This document shows, in pieces, positions 44,977 to 54,907 of a DNA stretch of 64,000 nucleotides; position 1 is the stretch's first letter, and each line of letters starts with the position of its first letter. The stretch spans positions 434,001-498,000 of the forward strand of contig NZ_CP166991.1 in the NCBI RefSeq assembly GCF_046197875.1. Direction: 5' to 3'. The position numbers and the translations under genes were made by a program. Below the pieces are notes generated by a model. That model ran no database searches. It worked only from the letters and a program-made list of their open reading frames with translations, and was not told the DNA's origin. Source of the DNA: Methanobrevibacter_A acididurans (GTDB lineage Archaea; Methanobacteriota; Methanobacteria; Methanobacteriales; Methanobacteriaceae).

Positions 44977-46962
44977 ATGAAATTTGAAGAAAAATCAACA
45001 ACTGATTTTGTTGATGAAAAAGTAGAAGAAGAAAAAGAACAATCTGAAGAAGAAAAATTTGTTCCTTCTACAAATAAACCTATGCTTGACTATGAGAATA
45101 TAGGCAATACTGGTGACATAAATGTACCGCCACTTTTAATAGACCAAGTAATTGGGCATGAAGAATCAGTAGAAACTATTAAAAAGGCAGCAAAACAAAG
45201 AAGAAATGTTCTCCTTATTGGAGATCCTGGTGTAGGAAAATCAATGCTTGCAAAAGGAATGGCTGAATTATTACCACCTGAAGTATTACAAGATATTTTA
45301 GTATACCCTAATGCAGAAGACCCTAATAATCCAATTATTAGACCTGTACCTGCAGGTGAAGGTAAAAAAATCGTAAAAGCAAACAAATCTAATGCAAAAG
45401 TTTATGAAGAAAAGAAAATGATGTTAGTTATGTTTGCAGTAGCTGCAATATTTGCTTTAGGTTTATACTACCAAAAAATATTTGAAGCAATAATCGCTGT
45501 ATTACTAATTATATTTATTGCAATGCAAATTAAACCAAAAAACACAACATTATCTCCAAAATTATTAGTTAATAATGGGGATAGAAGATTTGCACCATTC
45601 ATGGATGGAACTGGATCACATGCAGGAGCATTACTCGGAGATGTAAGACACGATCCATACCAATCTGGAGGTTTAGGAACACCTGCACATGAACGTGTAG
45701 AAGCAGGTATGATTCATAAAGCTAATAAAGGAGTTTTATACATTGATGAAATTGGAACAATGTCTACTAAAACTCAACAAGAATTATTATCCGCAATGCA
45801 AGAAAAAAAATATTCTATCACAGGACAAAGTGAAAACAGTAGTGGTGCTATGGTAAGATCTCAATCTGTTCCATGTGACTTTGTGTTAGTTGCTTCTGGT
45901 AATATTAAAGTATTAGAAGGGATGCATCCAGCAATGCGTTCAAGAATAAGAGGATATGGTTATGAAGTTTTCATGAAGGATTCAATGGAAGATACTTTAG
46001 AAAATCGTAAAAAATTAGTGCAATTTGTAGCACAAGAAATAAAAAACGATGGAAGAATCCCTCAATTCAAACCTGATGCACTTGATGAAATAATATTAGA
46101 AGCAAAACGTAGATCTGGTAAAAAAGATTCTTTAACACTTAAACTCAGAGATTTAGGTGGATTAGTAAGAGCTGCAGGAGATGTTGCAATTGAACAATCT
46201 GCACCATTTGTAACAGCGGATCATGTAATCACTGCTAAAAAATATTCTAGAACATTAGAACAACAAATGGCTGATATGTCCATTGTTCAAAGAAAAGAAT
46301 ACAGTATGTTTAACCCTAAAGGTGGAAAAGTTGGTATGGTAAATGGTTTAGCAATAATCGGTGACAGATCAGGTATTGTATCACCAATTGCTGCTGAAGC
46401 TGCACCTGCACAAAGTAAAAATGAAGGGAAAATTATAGCAACAGGAAAACTTGGAGAAATAGCTAAAGAATCTGTACAAAATGTAAGTGCACTAGTTAAG
46501 AAATATACAGATAAAGATACCTCTGATTATGATATACATGTTCAATTCATTCAAACATATGATGGTGTTGAAGGAGACAGTGCTAGTGTATCTATAGCTG
46601 CAGCTGTAATAAGTGCAATCGAAGATATACCACTTGATCAGACTGTTGCATTAACCGGTTCTTTAAATGTCCGTGGGGATGTAATGCCTATTGGTGGAGC
46701 AACAGGTAAAATTGAAGCTGCTGCAGAAGCCGGAATAAAAACTGTTTTAATCCCAAAAAGTAATATGAAAGATGTTATGATAGAATCTAAGTATGAAAAA
46801 ATGATTAAAATTATTCCAATGAGTACTCTTAGTGATGTTCTCGAACACATTTTAATAAATGGTAATAAGAAAGATAATTTAATTAATCATATTAAAAAAC
46901 TTGGAAATCATGTTGCTGATAATATACCTGAAAGCACTATCAAAACTCCAAATGCACATTAA
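44977..46962 (+). CDS. lonB: Archaeal membrane-bound Lon protease LonB
   Basis: A 661-residue AAA+ protease. Walker A is GDPGVGKSMLAKGM near residue 85, and two membrane helices are inserted in the AAA domain (residues 148-185, MMLVMFAVAAIFALGLYY onward), as in archaeal LonB. Walker B is VLYIDEIGTM near 250. The Ser-Lys dyad is EGDSASVSIAA near 530 and GGATGKIEAAAEAG near 570. LonB degrades membrane-associated and misfolded proteins. A charged N-terminal leader of about 25 residues (EEKSTTDFVDEKVEEEK) precedes the core. Confidence 0.96.
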   Translation: MKFEEKSTTDFVDEKVEEEKEQSEEEKFVPSTNKPMLDYENIGNTGDINVPPLLIDQVIGHEESVETIKKAAKQRRNVLLIGDPGVGKSMLAKGMAELLPPEVLQDILVYPNAEDPNNPIIRPVPAGEGKKIVKANKSNAKVYEEKKMMLVMFAVAAIFALGLYYQKIFEAIIAVLLIIFIAMQIKPKNTTLSPKLLVNNGDRRFAPFMDGTGSHAGALLGDVRHDPYQSGGLGTPAHERVEAGMIHKANKGVLYIDEIGTMSTKTQQELLSAMQEKKYSITGQSENSSGAMVRSQSVPCDFVLVASGNIKVLEGMHPAMRSRIRGYGYEVFMKDSMEDTLENRKKLVQFVAQEIKNDGRIPQFKPDALDEIILEAKRRSGKKDSLTLKLRDLGGLVRAAGDVAIEQSAPFVTADHVITAKKYSRTLEQQMADMSIVQRKEYSMFNPKGGKVGMVNGLAIIGDRSGIVSPIAAEAAPAQSKNEGKIIATGKLGEIAKESVQNVSALVKKYTDKDTSDYDIHVQFIQTYDGVEGDSASVSIAAAVISAIEDIPLDQTVALTGSLNVRGDVMPIGGATGKIEAAAEAGIKTVLIPKSNMKDVMIESKYEKMIKIIPMSTLSDVLEHILINGNKKDNLINHIKKLGNHVADNIPESTIKTPNAH

Positions 46963-47134
46963 TTAAATTTTTAGTTATAATATTTTCATTATAACTATCT
47001 TTTCTATTTTTTATTTTTATTTTATCTCAATTTTTTTATTTTAATTTAATTATTTTTAAAAACCTTATTATAATATGAAGATTAAAATATATTATAATTA
47101 TATATTAAATAATATTATTTTTCATGGTGATAAT

Positions 47135-48034
47135 TTGATAATTGGTGGTTCAGCATCACAAAGTTTAGCTGCTAAAGTAGCTGAAGAATTAGGGGACATT
47201 ATATGTCCAATAGAAACTAAAAAATTTCCCGATGGGGAAAGATATCTCAGGTTTAAAGAAGATGTAGAAGGCGAAGAAGTTACAGTAATCCAATCTACAG
47301 GATTTCCTCAAGACGAACATTTAATAGAATTATTATTTTTAATAAAAAATTTAAAAAGTTTAAATGCTAAAAAAATTAAAGTTGTTGTCCCATATTTAGG
47401 TTATGGTAGACAAGAATTAAGATTTAAATCAGGTGAAGCGATTTCTGCACAATTTGTTGCAGAACTAATTGAAGATTCTGGGGCAGATGAATTCATAAGC
47501 ATTAATCTTCATGAAGATAGTGTGAGAGAATTTTTCAATATTCCTACATTGAATTTATCCGCTATGCCTCCTATTGCTGATTATATTAACACTATTACAG
47601 AGGACCCTATTATTATTGCTCCTGATAAAGGAGCATTAGGATTTGCTGAAGAAATTTCAAAAATTTTAAATTGTAATTGTACTTATATGAGCAAAGTTAG
47701 ATTAGGTCCAGATAAAGTTGAAACTCGAATTGTTGATGTTGAAGATTCTACCGAAACTAATTCTAAAGTAGGTATTAATGCTGTTAAAAATAAAGAAGCT
47801 GTTATTATTGATGATATTATTGCTACTGGAGGCACTATTGTTAATGCAGTAAACATCTTACAAGAATATGGTGCAAAATCTGTTAATGTTTGTTGTGTTC
47901 ATCCAACATTAGTTAATGATGCAGTAATAAAAATTTATGCTGCAGGTGCAAAAAATCTTGCAGGTACAGATACATTGAAGTCTGATGTCAGTTGTATAAC
48001 AGTAGCTAAAGTTATTGCAGATGCAATAAAATAA
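47135..48034 (+). CDS. prs: Ribose-phosphate pyrophosphokinase
   Basis: A 299-residue PRPP synthetase. It makes PRPP from ribose 5-phosphate and ATP for nucleotide, histidine and methanopterin (MptG) synthesis. PRPP-binding loop VIIDDIIATGGT is near residue 230; FPDGERYLRF near residue 28 and GYGRQELRFKSGE near 90 are typical. I chose TTG 47135 (reading MIIGGSASQ) because GGTGAT lies just upstream and the family starts here; the 20 upstream residues from 47075 are not conserved. Next on the strand, 36 bp on, is hypA. Confidence 0.93.
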   Translation: MIIGGSASQSLAAKVAEELGDIICPIETKKFPDGERYLRFKEDVEGEEVTVIQSTGFPQDEHLIELLFLIKNLKSLNAKKIKVVVPYLGYGRQELRFKSGEAISAQFVAELIEDSGADEFISINLHEDSVREFFNIPTLNLSAMPPIADYINTITEDPIIIAPDKGALGFAEEISKILNCNCTYMSKVRLGPDKVETRIVDVEDSTETNSKVGINAVKNKEAVIIDDIIATGGTIVNAVNILQEYGAKSVNVCCVHPTLVNDAVIKIYAAGAKNLAGTDTLKSDVSCITVAKVIADAIK

Positions 48035-48070
48035 AAATTATTTATAAAATATTAAAAGGAATTAATTAAA

Positions 48071-48451
48071 ATGCACGAATTATCAATGGCTCAAGGAATT
48101 TTCACTACTGTAATGGATACTGCAGAAGCAAATGATGCAACTGAAGTTACTAAAGTTATAATTGAAGTTGGCCGATTAGCTATGATTAATCCGGAACAAA
48201 TCAGTTTTTTATTGGATGTTTTGAAGGAGAATACTATAGCTGAAAATGCTGAATTTGTTATTAATGAAATCCCTGTAGAAATAGAATGTCAAGAATGTGA
48301 TTATAAAGGGATTGTATCCCTTGATGGTTTAGATCATTATGCTCCTATTATTAAATGTCCTAAATGTGAGACTCCACGAATACTAATTTTAAATGGTAAA
48401 GATATAATAGTGAAAAATATTGTAATAGAAAAACCTGATGAAGATGAATAA
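48071..48451 (+). CDS. hypA: Hydrogenase nickel insertion protein HypA
   Basis: A 126-residue HypA. The N-terminal MHELSMAQGI supplies the nickel-binding MHE motif, and the zinc site is formed by CQECDY and CPKCET near residues 75-97. HypA delivers nickel with HypB to [NiFe]-hydrogenases. The length is a little above 115, from an acidic tail. AAAAGGAATT precedes the ATG. hypB follows 36 bp on. Confidence 0.97.
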   Translation: MHELSMAQGIFTTVMDTAEANDATEVTKVIIEVGRLAMINPEQISFLLDVLKENTIAENAEFVINEIPVEIECQECDYKGIVSLDGLDHYAPIIKCPKCETPRILILNGKDIIVKNIVIEKPDEDE

Positions 48452-48487
48452 ATTAATTATTTAAAAATTTTTTTAGGAGGATATAAA

Positions 48488-49147
48488 ATGCATAAAGTAG
48501 CAAGTGTTGAAGTAGAAAAAAATATTATGAAAGCTAATGAAGCTATAGCTGAAAGAAATAAAAAGTTATTAGAAAATAATAATATTTATTGTGTTGATTT
48601 CGTAGGTGCTATTGGTTCAGGTAAAACTTCTTTAATTGAAGATATCATAGAAAATGTCGATGAAAATATTGGTGTAGTTGCTGGAGATGTAATTAGTAAA
48701 TTTGATGCTGAAAGAATTAAATCTCATGATGTCCCCGTTGTTGGTTTAAACACTGGTAAAGAATGTCATTTAGATGCACATCTTGTAGAACACTCTTTAG
48801 AAGATATGCCTCTAGATAAAATTGATTGTTTATTTATAGAAAATGTTGGAAATTTAATTTGTCCTGTTGACTTTGCATTAGGTTCTCATATGAGAGTTGT
48901 TGTAGTAAGTGTTACTGAAGGTGATGATACTGTTGAAAAACATCCACTTATTTTCCAAAGTGCTGATTTAATTATTATTAATAAAACAGATTTAGCAGAA
49001 GCAGTTGGTGCAGACACTAATAAAATGGTTGCTGATGCTAAAGGGTTAAATCCTGATGTTAAAATTATAACTTCTAGTTTAAAAGAAGGTAGAGGACTAG
49101 AAGAGATAATTGAAGCTATTAAAGAACAAAAACCTGAAAATTTATAA
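48488..49147 (+). CDS. hypB: Hydrogenase nickel incorporation GTPase HypB
   Basis: A 219-residue SIMIBI-class GTPase. The P-loop is GAIGSGKTSLIED near residue 40; the metal-binding KECHLDAHLVEH lies near 98, the switch region FIENVGNLICPVDF near 120, and the base-recognition NKTDLAEAVG near 163. It lacks the His-rich nickel-storage N-terminus and CxxCGC motif found in some bacterial HypB proteins. TTTAGGAGGATAT precedes the ATG. It acts with HypA to load nickel into hydrogenases. Confidence 0.97.
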   Translation: MHKVASVEVEKNIMKANEAIAERNKKLLENNNIYCVDFVGAIGSGKTSLIEDIIENVDENIGVVAGDVISKFDAERIKSHDVPVVGLNTGKECHLDAHLVEHSLEDMPLDKIDCLFIENVGNLICPVDFALGSHMRVVVVSVTEGDDTVEKHPLIFQSADLIIINKTDLAEAVGADTNKMVADAKGLNPDVKIITSSLKEGRGLEEIIEAIKEQKPENL

Positions 49148-49205
49148 GAAATTTTCTGTTATTATAAATTTATTAATATTATTTAAGTAATTAGGTGGGT
49201 TTTCA

Positions 49206-50240
49206 TTGAAAATTTGGATTGATATATCAAATGCTCCTCATGTTCGTTTTTTTAAAGATGTTATTAAATATTTAATTGATGAAGGTGAAGATGTCATTGT
49301 TACTACTCGTCAGTTTGGTGACATTCATAAACTTATGGATATGTATGGTATTGATTATATTAGTGTAGGAAAACATGGGGTTAGTTTAAAAGATAAGCTT
49401 CGAGAGAGTACAACACGTGTAACTGATTTATTTGATATTATTGCAGATGAAAAAATTGATGTAGCTGTATCTAAGCATAGTATAGAACTTCCTAGAATTA
49501 GTTTTGGTTTAGGTATTCCTAGTTTATATATTTTAGATAATGAACATGCTGTAGCTGCTAATAAATTAACTCTTCCATTATGTGACAGAATTATTGCTCC
49601 TAAAATTATAGATGTTTGGAAATTAATGGAATATGGTGCAGATCCTAATAAAATTTTACCTTATAATGGGACATCTGAATTAATGCATTTTAAGAGTTTT
49701 AACTATAATGATAATATATTTGATGATTTAGGTTTAAATTTAAAGAAAAGTAAAACTATATTCATGCGACCAGAACCTTCTCTTGCTAGTTATTTGGATG
49801 CTGATTGCCGTAAATCTGTATTATCTCCTATTGTTGAAGTATTAAAAGAATATGCTAATATTTTAGTTCTTCCTAGATTTAAAGAACAATCCAAAATTTT
49901 TGAGGGTATTGATAATGTAACTATTTTGGATCCTCCAGTGGATACTAGTAGTATTATTAAAAAGGCAGATCTTGTTATTGGTGCTGGAGGTACTATGAAC
50001 AGGGAGGCGGCTATTCTTCAAACTCCAGTAATTTCATGTTATCCGGGTACTTGTTTGTCTGTAGATAAATTTTATATTAATCAAGGTTTAATGTATAGGT
50101 CTAATAATCTTGATGATATTATTAATAAAGCTTTGAGTTTTATTGTTAATCCTCATGAACCTATAGATGTTAACCACGATGATTTGTTTAAAATAGTGCT
50201 AAATAACATTTATGATTTAGGTAAAAATGGAAAACCATAA
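49206..50240 (+). CDS. DUF354 family protein (GT-B-like fold)
   Basis: A 344-residue protein of the DUF354 family, found in archaea and bacteria and resembling UDP-GlcNAc 2-epimerase/glycosyltransferase GT-B folds. It opens MKIWIDISNAPHVRFFKDV, the family hallmark, and has GAGGTMNREAAIL near 270 in the donor-binding position. The start is TTG at 49206, preceded by TAGGTGGG. Its function is unknown; a role in surface glycans is inferred from the fold. It lies 58 bp downstream of hypB. Confidence 0.85.
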   Translation: MKIWIDISNAPHVRFFKDVIKYLIDEGEDVIVTTRQFGDIHKLMDMYGIDYISVGKHGVSLKDKLRESTTRVTDLFDIIADEKIDVAVSKHSIELPRISFGLGIPSLYILDNEHAVAANKLTLPLCDRIIAPKIIDVWKLMEYGADPNKILPYNGTSELMHFKSFNYNDNIFDDLGLNLKKSKTIFMRPEPSLASYLDADCRKSVLSPIVEVLKEYANILVLPRFKEQSKIFEGIDNVTILDPPVDTSSIIKKADLVIGAGGTMNREAAILQTPVISCYPGTCLSVDKFYINQGLMYRSNNLDDIINKALSFIVNPHEPIDVNHDDLFKIVLNNIYDLGKNGKP

Positions 50241-50311
50241 TAATGTTTTAAATTATTTTATTACGTTACATAAATTTTAAGTAGTAATAAAATAATAATG
50301 TTATTATAATG

Positions 50312-50384
<73 letters not shown>

Positions 50385-50538
50385 TTTAAATATTGAAGAT
50401 TATTTATACTGTAAAATGAAAATTAAAACAATAATTTTTGTTTATCTGAAAAAATTTAATATTATAAATAAACTCATATTATAAAATTAAAAAGTAAATT
50501 ATTTAATTAAAAATATTATAATATATGTGTGATAAAAA

Positions 50539-51621
50539 ATGGCGTTTATAGCTCAAAATCATTTTCAATTTATATTAGAAATAGCAGCAATAATATTTGC
50601 AAGTATGATATTTATAATTAACTTAGTGCCATTATCACTAAGTATTGTAACATTCTTGTCTTTATTCCTAGCTATAGTATTCACTTTGCTATTTGCAGCT
50701 GATATTGGTTTACTATTTCTATCGTTTGGTCAACACGAATTTACACATACATTTGGACCAATAGCTTTACTTGCTATAATAACCGCTCTAGCTTCATTAA
50801 AAATTATGGAACGTTCCGGAGTAAATGTACAAGGTCTTAAAAGACTTGTATATATATTACTTGCCCTAATAACTTTATTTGGAGGAATGATGCATAGATC
50901 CTTCTTAATATTATGGATTCTTGGTTTATTCATAGGATATCTTATTATATCCAAATCTTTCAGAGAAAAATCATTTTTAACCATAAAAAGAGTATTTATA
51001 TTTTTAGGATTAGGTGTTGCAGCATTCGGTTTAATGGAATTATTAGCAAAAGTATCTGGAATGCAAGTATTCAGTCCAATGTTACGTATTAGTCGTCTAG
51101 AAAATAACAGTCTCTCAAGTATTCAAATGGTACTTCATAATACAAATCTAATTGGGCATGTTCAAAATTCATCCTATTGGGGATCACAAGGACTAGGTTT
51201 TGCTGATGGATACATAAGTTTGCCAATGCAATTTATCTTATTATTTGGATTACCTTTCCCAATGTTCTTTGGTTTACTAGTATCTAAAAAAGATATTATT
51301 GATTATATGCTTCCAGGAACCTTTGGATATGCATATGATTTTGGATATTTAACGATGATTGCCTTAGTTGCATTTGTGGTAATAACGTTGATTGTAGGAT
51401 TAAAAATTTTACAAAAATACCGTGATAAGCGTGAAAGAAAAAATAAAAAGTATTTAGGTAAAGAAGTATTATTGATTGGATCATTAACTGCTTTCACTAC
51501 CCAAGCACTTATCGGTTTATTTATATTCAACAGAACTATAAATGGAACTGCATTATTAACATTTATTGTTTTAGCTTCTTTAGTATGGGGAAATGTTGTA
51601 ACGCTTAAACGAAGCAACTAA
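50539..51621 (+). CDS. Polytopic membrane protein, function unknown
   Basis: I do not recognise this 360-residue protein. About nine to ten hydrophobic segments cover most of it, with a longer soluble loop near residues 175-230 (SRLENNSLSSIQMVL, QNSSYWGSQGLGFADGY). A basic stretch (KYRDKRERKNKKYLGK) near residue 295 precedes the last two helices. The codon usage is like its neighbours. It stands alone downstream of tRNA-Ala; no partner gene suggests a role. It is probably a family restricted to Methanobacteriales, which is an inference. Confidence 0.7.
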   Translation: MAFIAQNHFQFILEIAAIIFASMIFIINLVPLSLSIVTFLSLFLAIVFTLLFAADIGLLFLSFGQHEFTHTFGPIALLAIITALASLKIMERSGVNVQGLKRLVYILLALITLFGGMMHRSFLILWILGLFIGYLIISKSFREKSFLTIKRVFIFLGLGVAAFGLMELLAKVSGMQVFSPMLRISRLENNSLSSIQMVLHNTNLIGHVQNSSYWGSQGLGFADGYISLPMQFILLFGLPFPMFFGLLVSKKDIIDYMLPGTFGYAYDFGYLTMIALVAFVVITLIVGLKILQKYRDKRERKNKKYLGKEVLLIGSLTAFTTQALIGLFIFNRTINGTALLTFIVLASLVWGNVVTLKRSN

Positions 51622-51857
51622 ATCTTCATACATTTTTACTTTTTTTCAAAATTAAATAACATTTTAATTTTAATTTACTGATTTTTAAAAAAATTTACAA
51701 TACTTCATTTTTTAATTTTTTATAAAAAATATTTTTATCAAGAACTTTTTAAGTTGGATTAGTTTTTAAAATAATTTTAATAAAAATTATTATTTATCAT
51801 AATGTTTAAAAATTTAAAAAAATAGAAAGTTTTAAAAAAATTTTAAATTAATTGTTT

Positions 51858-52649
51858 TTATATTATTAATCTTAACAGATAATATGAATTATCATAATAA
51901 TATAATTGATTAATCATTGAATTTATCATTCCTACTATAATCATGAAAATTATTATAGATAAAATTATTGGAATTAATATCATTATCATAATTTCAACAT
52001 CTGAAAATGATCTCCGTACTGGCAATTCAGGTTGTTCTTTTTTCCATAATTCATTTAATGATTCTTGTATGTTAATAAGTACCCATATTTGGAGAAACGG
52101 TAATAAAATCCACACAATTAAATTTCCTCCTGAAGAGTAGGAAGGAATATTATTGAGTTTTAATTTTTTTTCATATTGGTTAAAAAGTTCATACATAATT
52201 ATCCAATTTACTATAGGTATTAATAAAAGTATAGTGAATAATGCGGGACTAGTATCCTCGTGATAATACTCTTTTAAGTATGTGCTATTTTTATAATACC
52301 AATAAAAACTATATAATCCTCCAGTCAATATCATAAGTAATGCTAACCTACGTATAGGTATTACATTGGATTCTTGTTGTATCCCTGTATTATATGATGT
52401 ATTTTGAGGATTTGAACTGTTCAATGAATTTCCACATCTTGGACAGTAATCAGGGTTTCCATTAATTTGGTTTCCACATTGGGTACAAAAACTTTTGGCA
52501 TTGTTTTTTATGGAATTCACATTTTTCTGTATCTGTGGAGGATTTACTTGTGTAACATTTATTTTTGCCCCACAATTATAACAAAACTTGGTGTCCTTTT
52601 CCACAATAGTTCCACATTGTGGACATTTTTCTTTTTCCATTTTAATCAT
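51858..52649 (-). CDS. Zinc-ribbon DUF4234-like membrane protein
   Basis: A 263-residue protein with two double-cysteine zinc ribbons at the N-terminus (CPQCGT with CYNCGA; CTQCGN with CPRCGN). Residues 95-200 have membrane helices in the DUF4234 pattern (RRLALLMILTGGLYSFYWYY, then IVNWIIMYELFNQYEKKL). A further helix lies near the C-terminus (MIMILIPIILSIIIFMIIV). Two close start codons (52649 and 52640) are possible. The family has no known function. It follows the small regulator gene on the minus strand by 32 bp. Confidence 0.78.
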   Translation of the reverse strand: MIKMEKEKCPQCGTIVEKDTKFCYNCGAKINVTQVNPPQIQKNVNSIKNNAKSFCTQCGNQINGNPDYCPRCGNSLNSSNPQNTSYNTGIQQESNVIPIRRLALLMILTGGLYSFYWYYKNSTYLKEYYHEDTSPALFTILLLIPIVNWIIMYELFNQYEKKLKLNNIPSYSSGGNLIVWILLPFLQIWVLINIQESLNELWKKEQPELPVRRSFSDVEIMIMILIPIILSIIIFMIIVGMINSMINQLYYYDNSYYLLRLII

Positions 52650-52681
52650 TTTCCTAAAAAAAATTTTTTATTAATTTTAAA

Positions 52682-53161
52682 TCATGTTTGAATTTGTTTT
52701 TTTAATTTCTCTGGTTCTTTTATTTGTATATTATGTATTTGGTATTGATTCATTGTTTCATCAAAACTTATGTAATCTTTATATTGGTAAATCAATGTAT
52801 TTATTGTGCAAATATCTATTCCAGTTTTTTCATAAATTTCAATATTTGTAATAGGTGTTTTTGAGTCTAATAAAACATTTAATATTGTATTATGAATCTG
52901 TTTATAAACATCTAGCTTACTTATTAAATATTTTAACCCTTTAAGATTTATTTCTACGGATTTCAAATCACCATCTTTGCTCATTCTTAATTCAACTAAT
53001 TCTTTTTCGGCTAATTTTTTTAATATTTTAATGTTTTCGTTTTCACTGGTATCTAAATCATATGTTAAGTTTATAAATTTCATGTACCGTATTCTTTTTG
53101 GTCCATTATCTTTTTGGCACATATTGTACAGTATTTCTAATATTTTCAATTCAGAATCCAT
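52682..53161 (-). CDS. Probable winged-helix transcription regulator
   Basis: A 159-residue protein of helical composition. Residues 1-75 look like a winged helix (ELKILEILYNMC then INLTYDLDTSENENIKILKKLAEKELVELR), and residues 85-140 like a second one (TILNVLLDSKTPITNIEIYEKTGIDICTINTLIYQY). No named family is recognised. It shares a 66-bp divergent region with the MnmC-like gene and could regulate it or the zinc-ribbon gene downstream; this is inference. Confidence 0.6.
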   Translation of the reverse strand: MDSELKILEILYNMCQKDNGPKRIRYMKFINLTYDLDTSENENIKILKKLAEKELVELRMSKDGDLKSVEINLKGLKYLISKLDVYKQIHNTILNVLLDSKTPITNIEIYEKTGIDICTINTLIYQYKDYISFDETMNQYQIHNIQIKEPEKLKKQIQT

Positions 53162-53227
53162 AATATTTTTTTCTCCTTTAAATTTTTGGTTAATGTTTAT
53201 TATGGATGTTTTCTAAATATATCTTTT

Positions 53228-54805
53228 ATGACATATCTTGATGAATCCAGAGTAATAAATGATACAATTTATGATAAAATAAATCAATACTTTGAAAAAG
53301 AAAATGAATTTCCTAATAGGTATAATAGAGTAGATTTTTTTAACAATAATAAAGATTATTTTTATCAAACTGAAGATACATCTTACAGTATAAAATCAAG
53401 GGAAATCAACAATAAGATAGAAATTCTCCACACAAAAACAGGTGCAATATCAGAATCTTTTGAAAAATTTATTAAACCAATGAAATTTAACTATCAAAAA
53501 GATATTCATGTATTAGATATTTGTGGAGGAATTGGCTATAACTCAACAGCTATGATTCATGATTTCATAGAACATTCTTCACCAAATACAAAATTAGTAA
53601 TTGATTGTGTTGAAATAAGTAAAGCTACACTTGCTGCAGGATTACTTGTACCCTCACCGATATCTGCCCATGATATAATGAAACATGCAATTGAAAACAG
53701 TTTAATATATGAATCTTATATTTTAAATCCAAAAGAAAAAACACCCATACCTAAAAATATAGAGATAAATATTTACATAGAAGATGCTCGTTGTACAATA
53801 AAACAATTACCTAATAATTATTATGATGCAATATTTTTAGATCCATTTAGCCAAACAATGTCACCAGAACTTTTTAGTTTTGAATTCATTAAAGAATTTC
53901 GAAGAGTCATAAAACAAGACGGATTAATAGCCACATATACTAGTTCATCACCAGTACGATCTGCATTTATAAAAAATGGATTTCATGTAGGTTTAGGTCC
54001 AATTTATGGTAGAAAACAAGGAGGAACACTAGCATCCCCCAGTTCTTTCATGTTAACTGAATCAATTCCTAAAGATGATGAAATAAAAATTGCATTATCT
54101 GATGTGGGAATACCTTTTCATGACCCTAACTTAAACGGATCAACACAGGAAGTTACAGAAAACAGACAAAAATCAAGACATAAAGAAAGACACCATACTT
54201 TAATTTCCAGTGCTGTTAAAACAACAACTTACTTAGGTAAAGAACCTAAAGATTCAGCACTAAAAAGACGAATGGAACGAAACTTAGCTAAAATTGGGAT
54301 ACCTGGACTTAAAAGTAAAGAAGCATTTTACTTAATAGAACCAGAAAAACAGTATAACTTAAAGTATTTGGACAATAATAATTCTAGAACACGTATACTT
54401 GAAATGCATAATCGTTTGAATAAAATCCTTAAAATGAATAATAATCAACTAAATGCATATAAATGTATGAAATGTGGTTTTAATTGGCCAAAAAACTCTA
54501 ATATGGGATATAAATGTCCTCAATGTGGTTCAATACATATAAACAAAATAATAGATAAAAAACATAGAAAAAATCGTCCAATTACAGGAAATCCAAATAA
54601 AGATTACCGTCATCATCATCGTTTATATAATAATGATGATTTTGGAGCACATATACACCATAAAAAACATAAACATCACCATAACCATCTATGGTTATAT
54701 AATATAGATAATTTTGGTCAAGGATTAAATCATTGGTCCAATCATGGACATAAACATTTCCATGACTATGATAGGCATAAAAATCATCATAACCATCATA
54801 ATTAA
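53228..54805 (+). CDS. MnmC-like SAM methyltransferase with zinc ribbon and histidine-rich tail
   Basis: A 525-residue protein. The central domain is a Rossmann methyltransferase related to MnmC: HVLDICGGIGYNSTAMIHDF near residue 95, YDAIFLDPFSQTMSPELFS near 195, then an ATYTSSSPVRSAF segment. The FAD-linked oxidase half of bacterial MnmC is absent. A zinc ribbon (CMKCGF and CPQCGS) lies near residues 415-440. The last 68 residues hold 21 histidines and two copies, 24 residues apart, of an LYNxDxFG motif. I chose ATG 53228; the TTG at 53186 is less likely. It may modify wobble uridine; the tail suggests metal binding. Confidence 0.82.
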   Translation: MTYLDESRVINDTIYDKINQYFEKENEFPNRYNRVDFFNNNKDYFYQTEDTSYSIKSREINNKIEILHTKTGAISESFEKFIKPMKFNYQKDIHVLDICGGIGYNSTAMIHDFIEHSSPNTKLVIDCVEISKATLAAGLLVPSPISAHDIMKHAIENSLIYESYILNPKEKTPIPKNIEINIYIEDARCTIKQLPNNYYDAIFLDPFSQTMSPELFSFEFIKEFRRVIKQDGLIATYTSSSPVRSAFIKNGFHVGLGPIYGRKQGGTLASPSSFMLTESIPKDDEIKIALSDVGIPFHDPNLNGSTQEVTENRQKSRHKERHHTLISSAVKTTTYLGKEPKDSALKRRMERNLAKIGIPGLKSKEAFYLIEPEKQYNLKYLDNNNSRTRILEMHNRLNKILKMNNNQLNAYKCMKCGFNWPKNSNMGYKCPQCGSIHINKIIDKKHRKNRPITGNPNKDYRHHHRLYNNDDFGAHIHHKKHKHHHNHLWLYNIDNFGQGLNHWSNHGHKHFHDYDRHKNHHNHHN

Positions 54806-54907
54806 CTATAAAATGTTTTTTTCCCATTTAAATTTTATATTTTTTTAAAAATATTTATATAACAATTTAAAAAAGAAGAAAAAAATAATATATGGGTCTT
54901 TTTTATT

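Noticed and set aside
54582..54827. Open reading frame on the minus strand opposite the histidine-rich tail, rich in Tyr and Asp
   Set aside because: It is the antisense of His and Asn codons (CAT and AAT), lacks a ribosome binding site and overlaps a well-supported gene.
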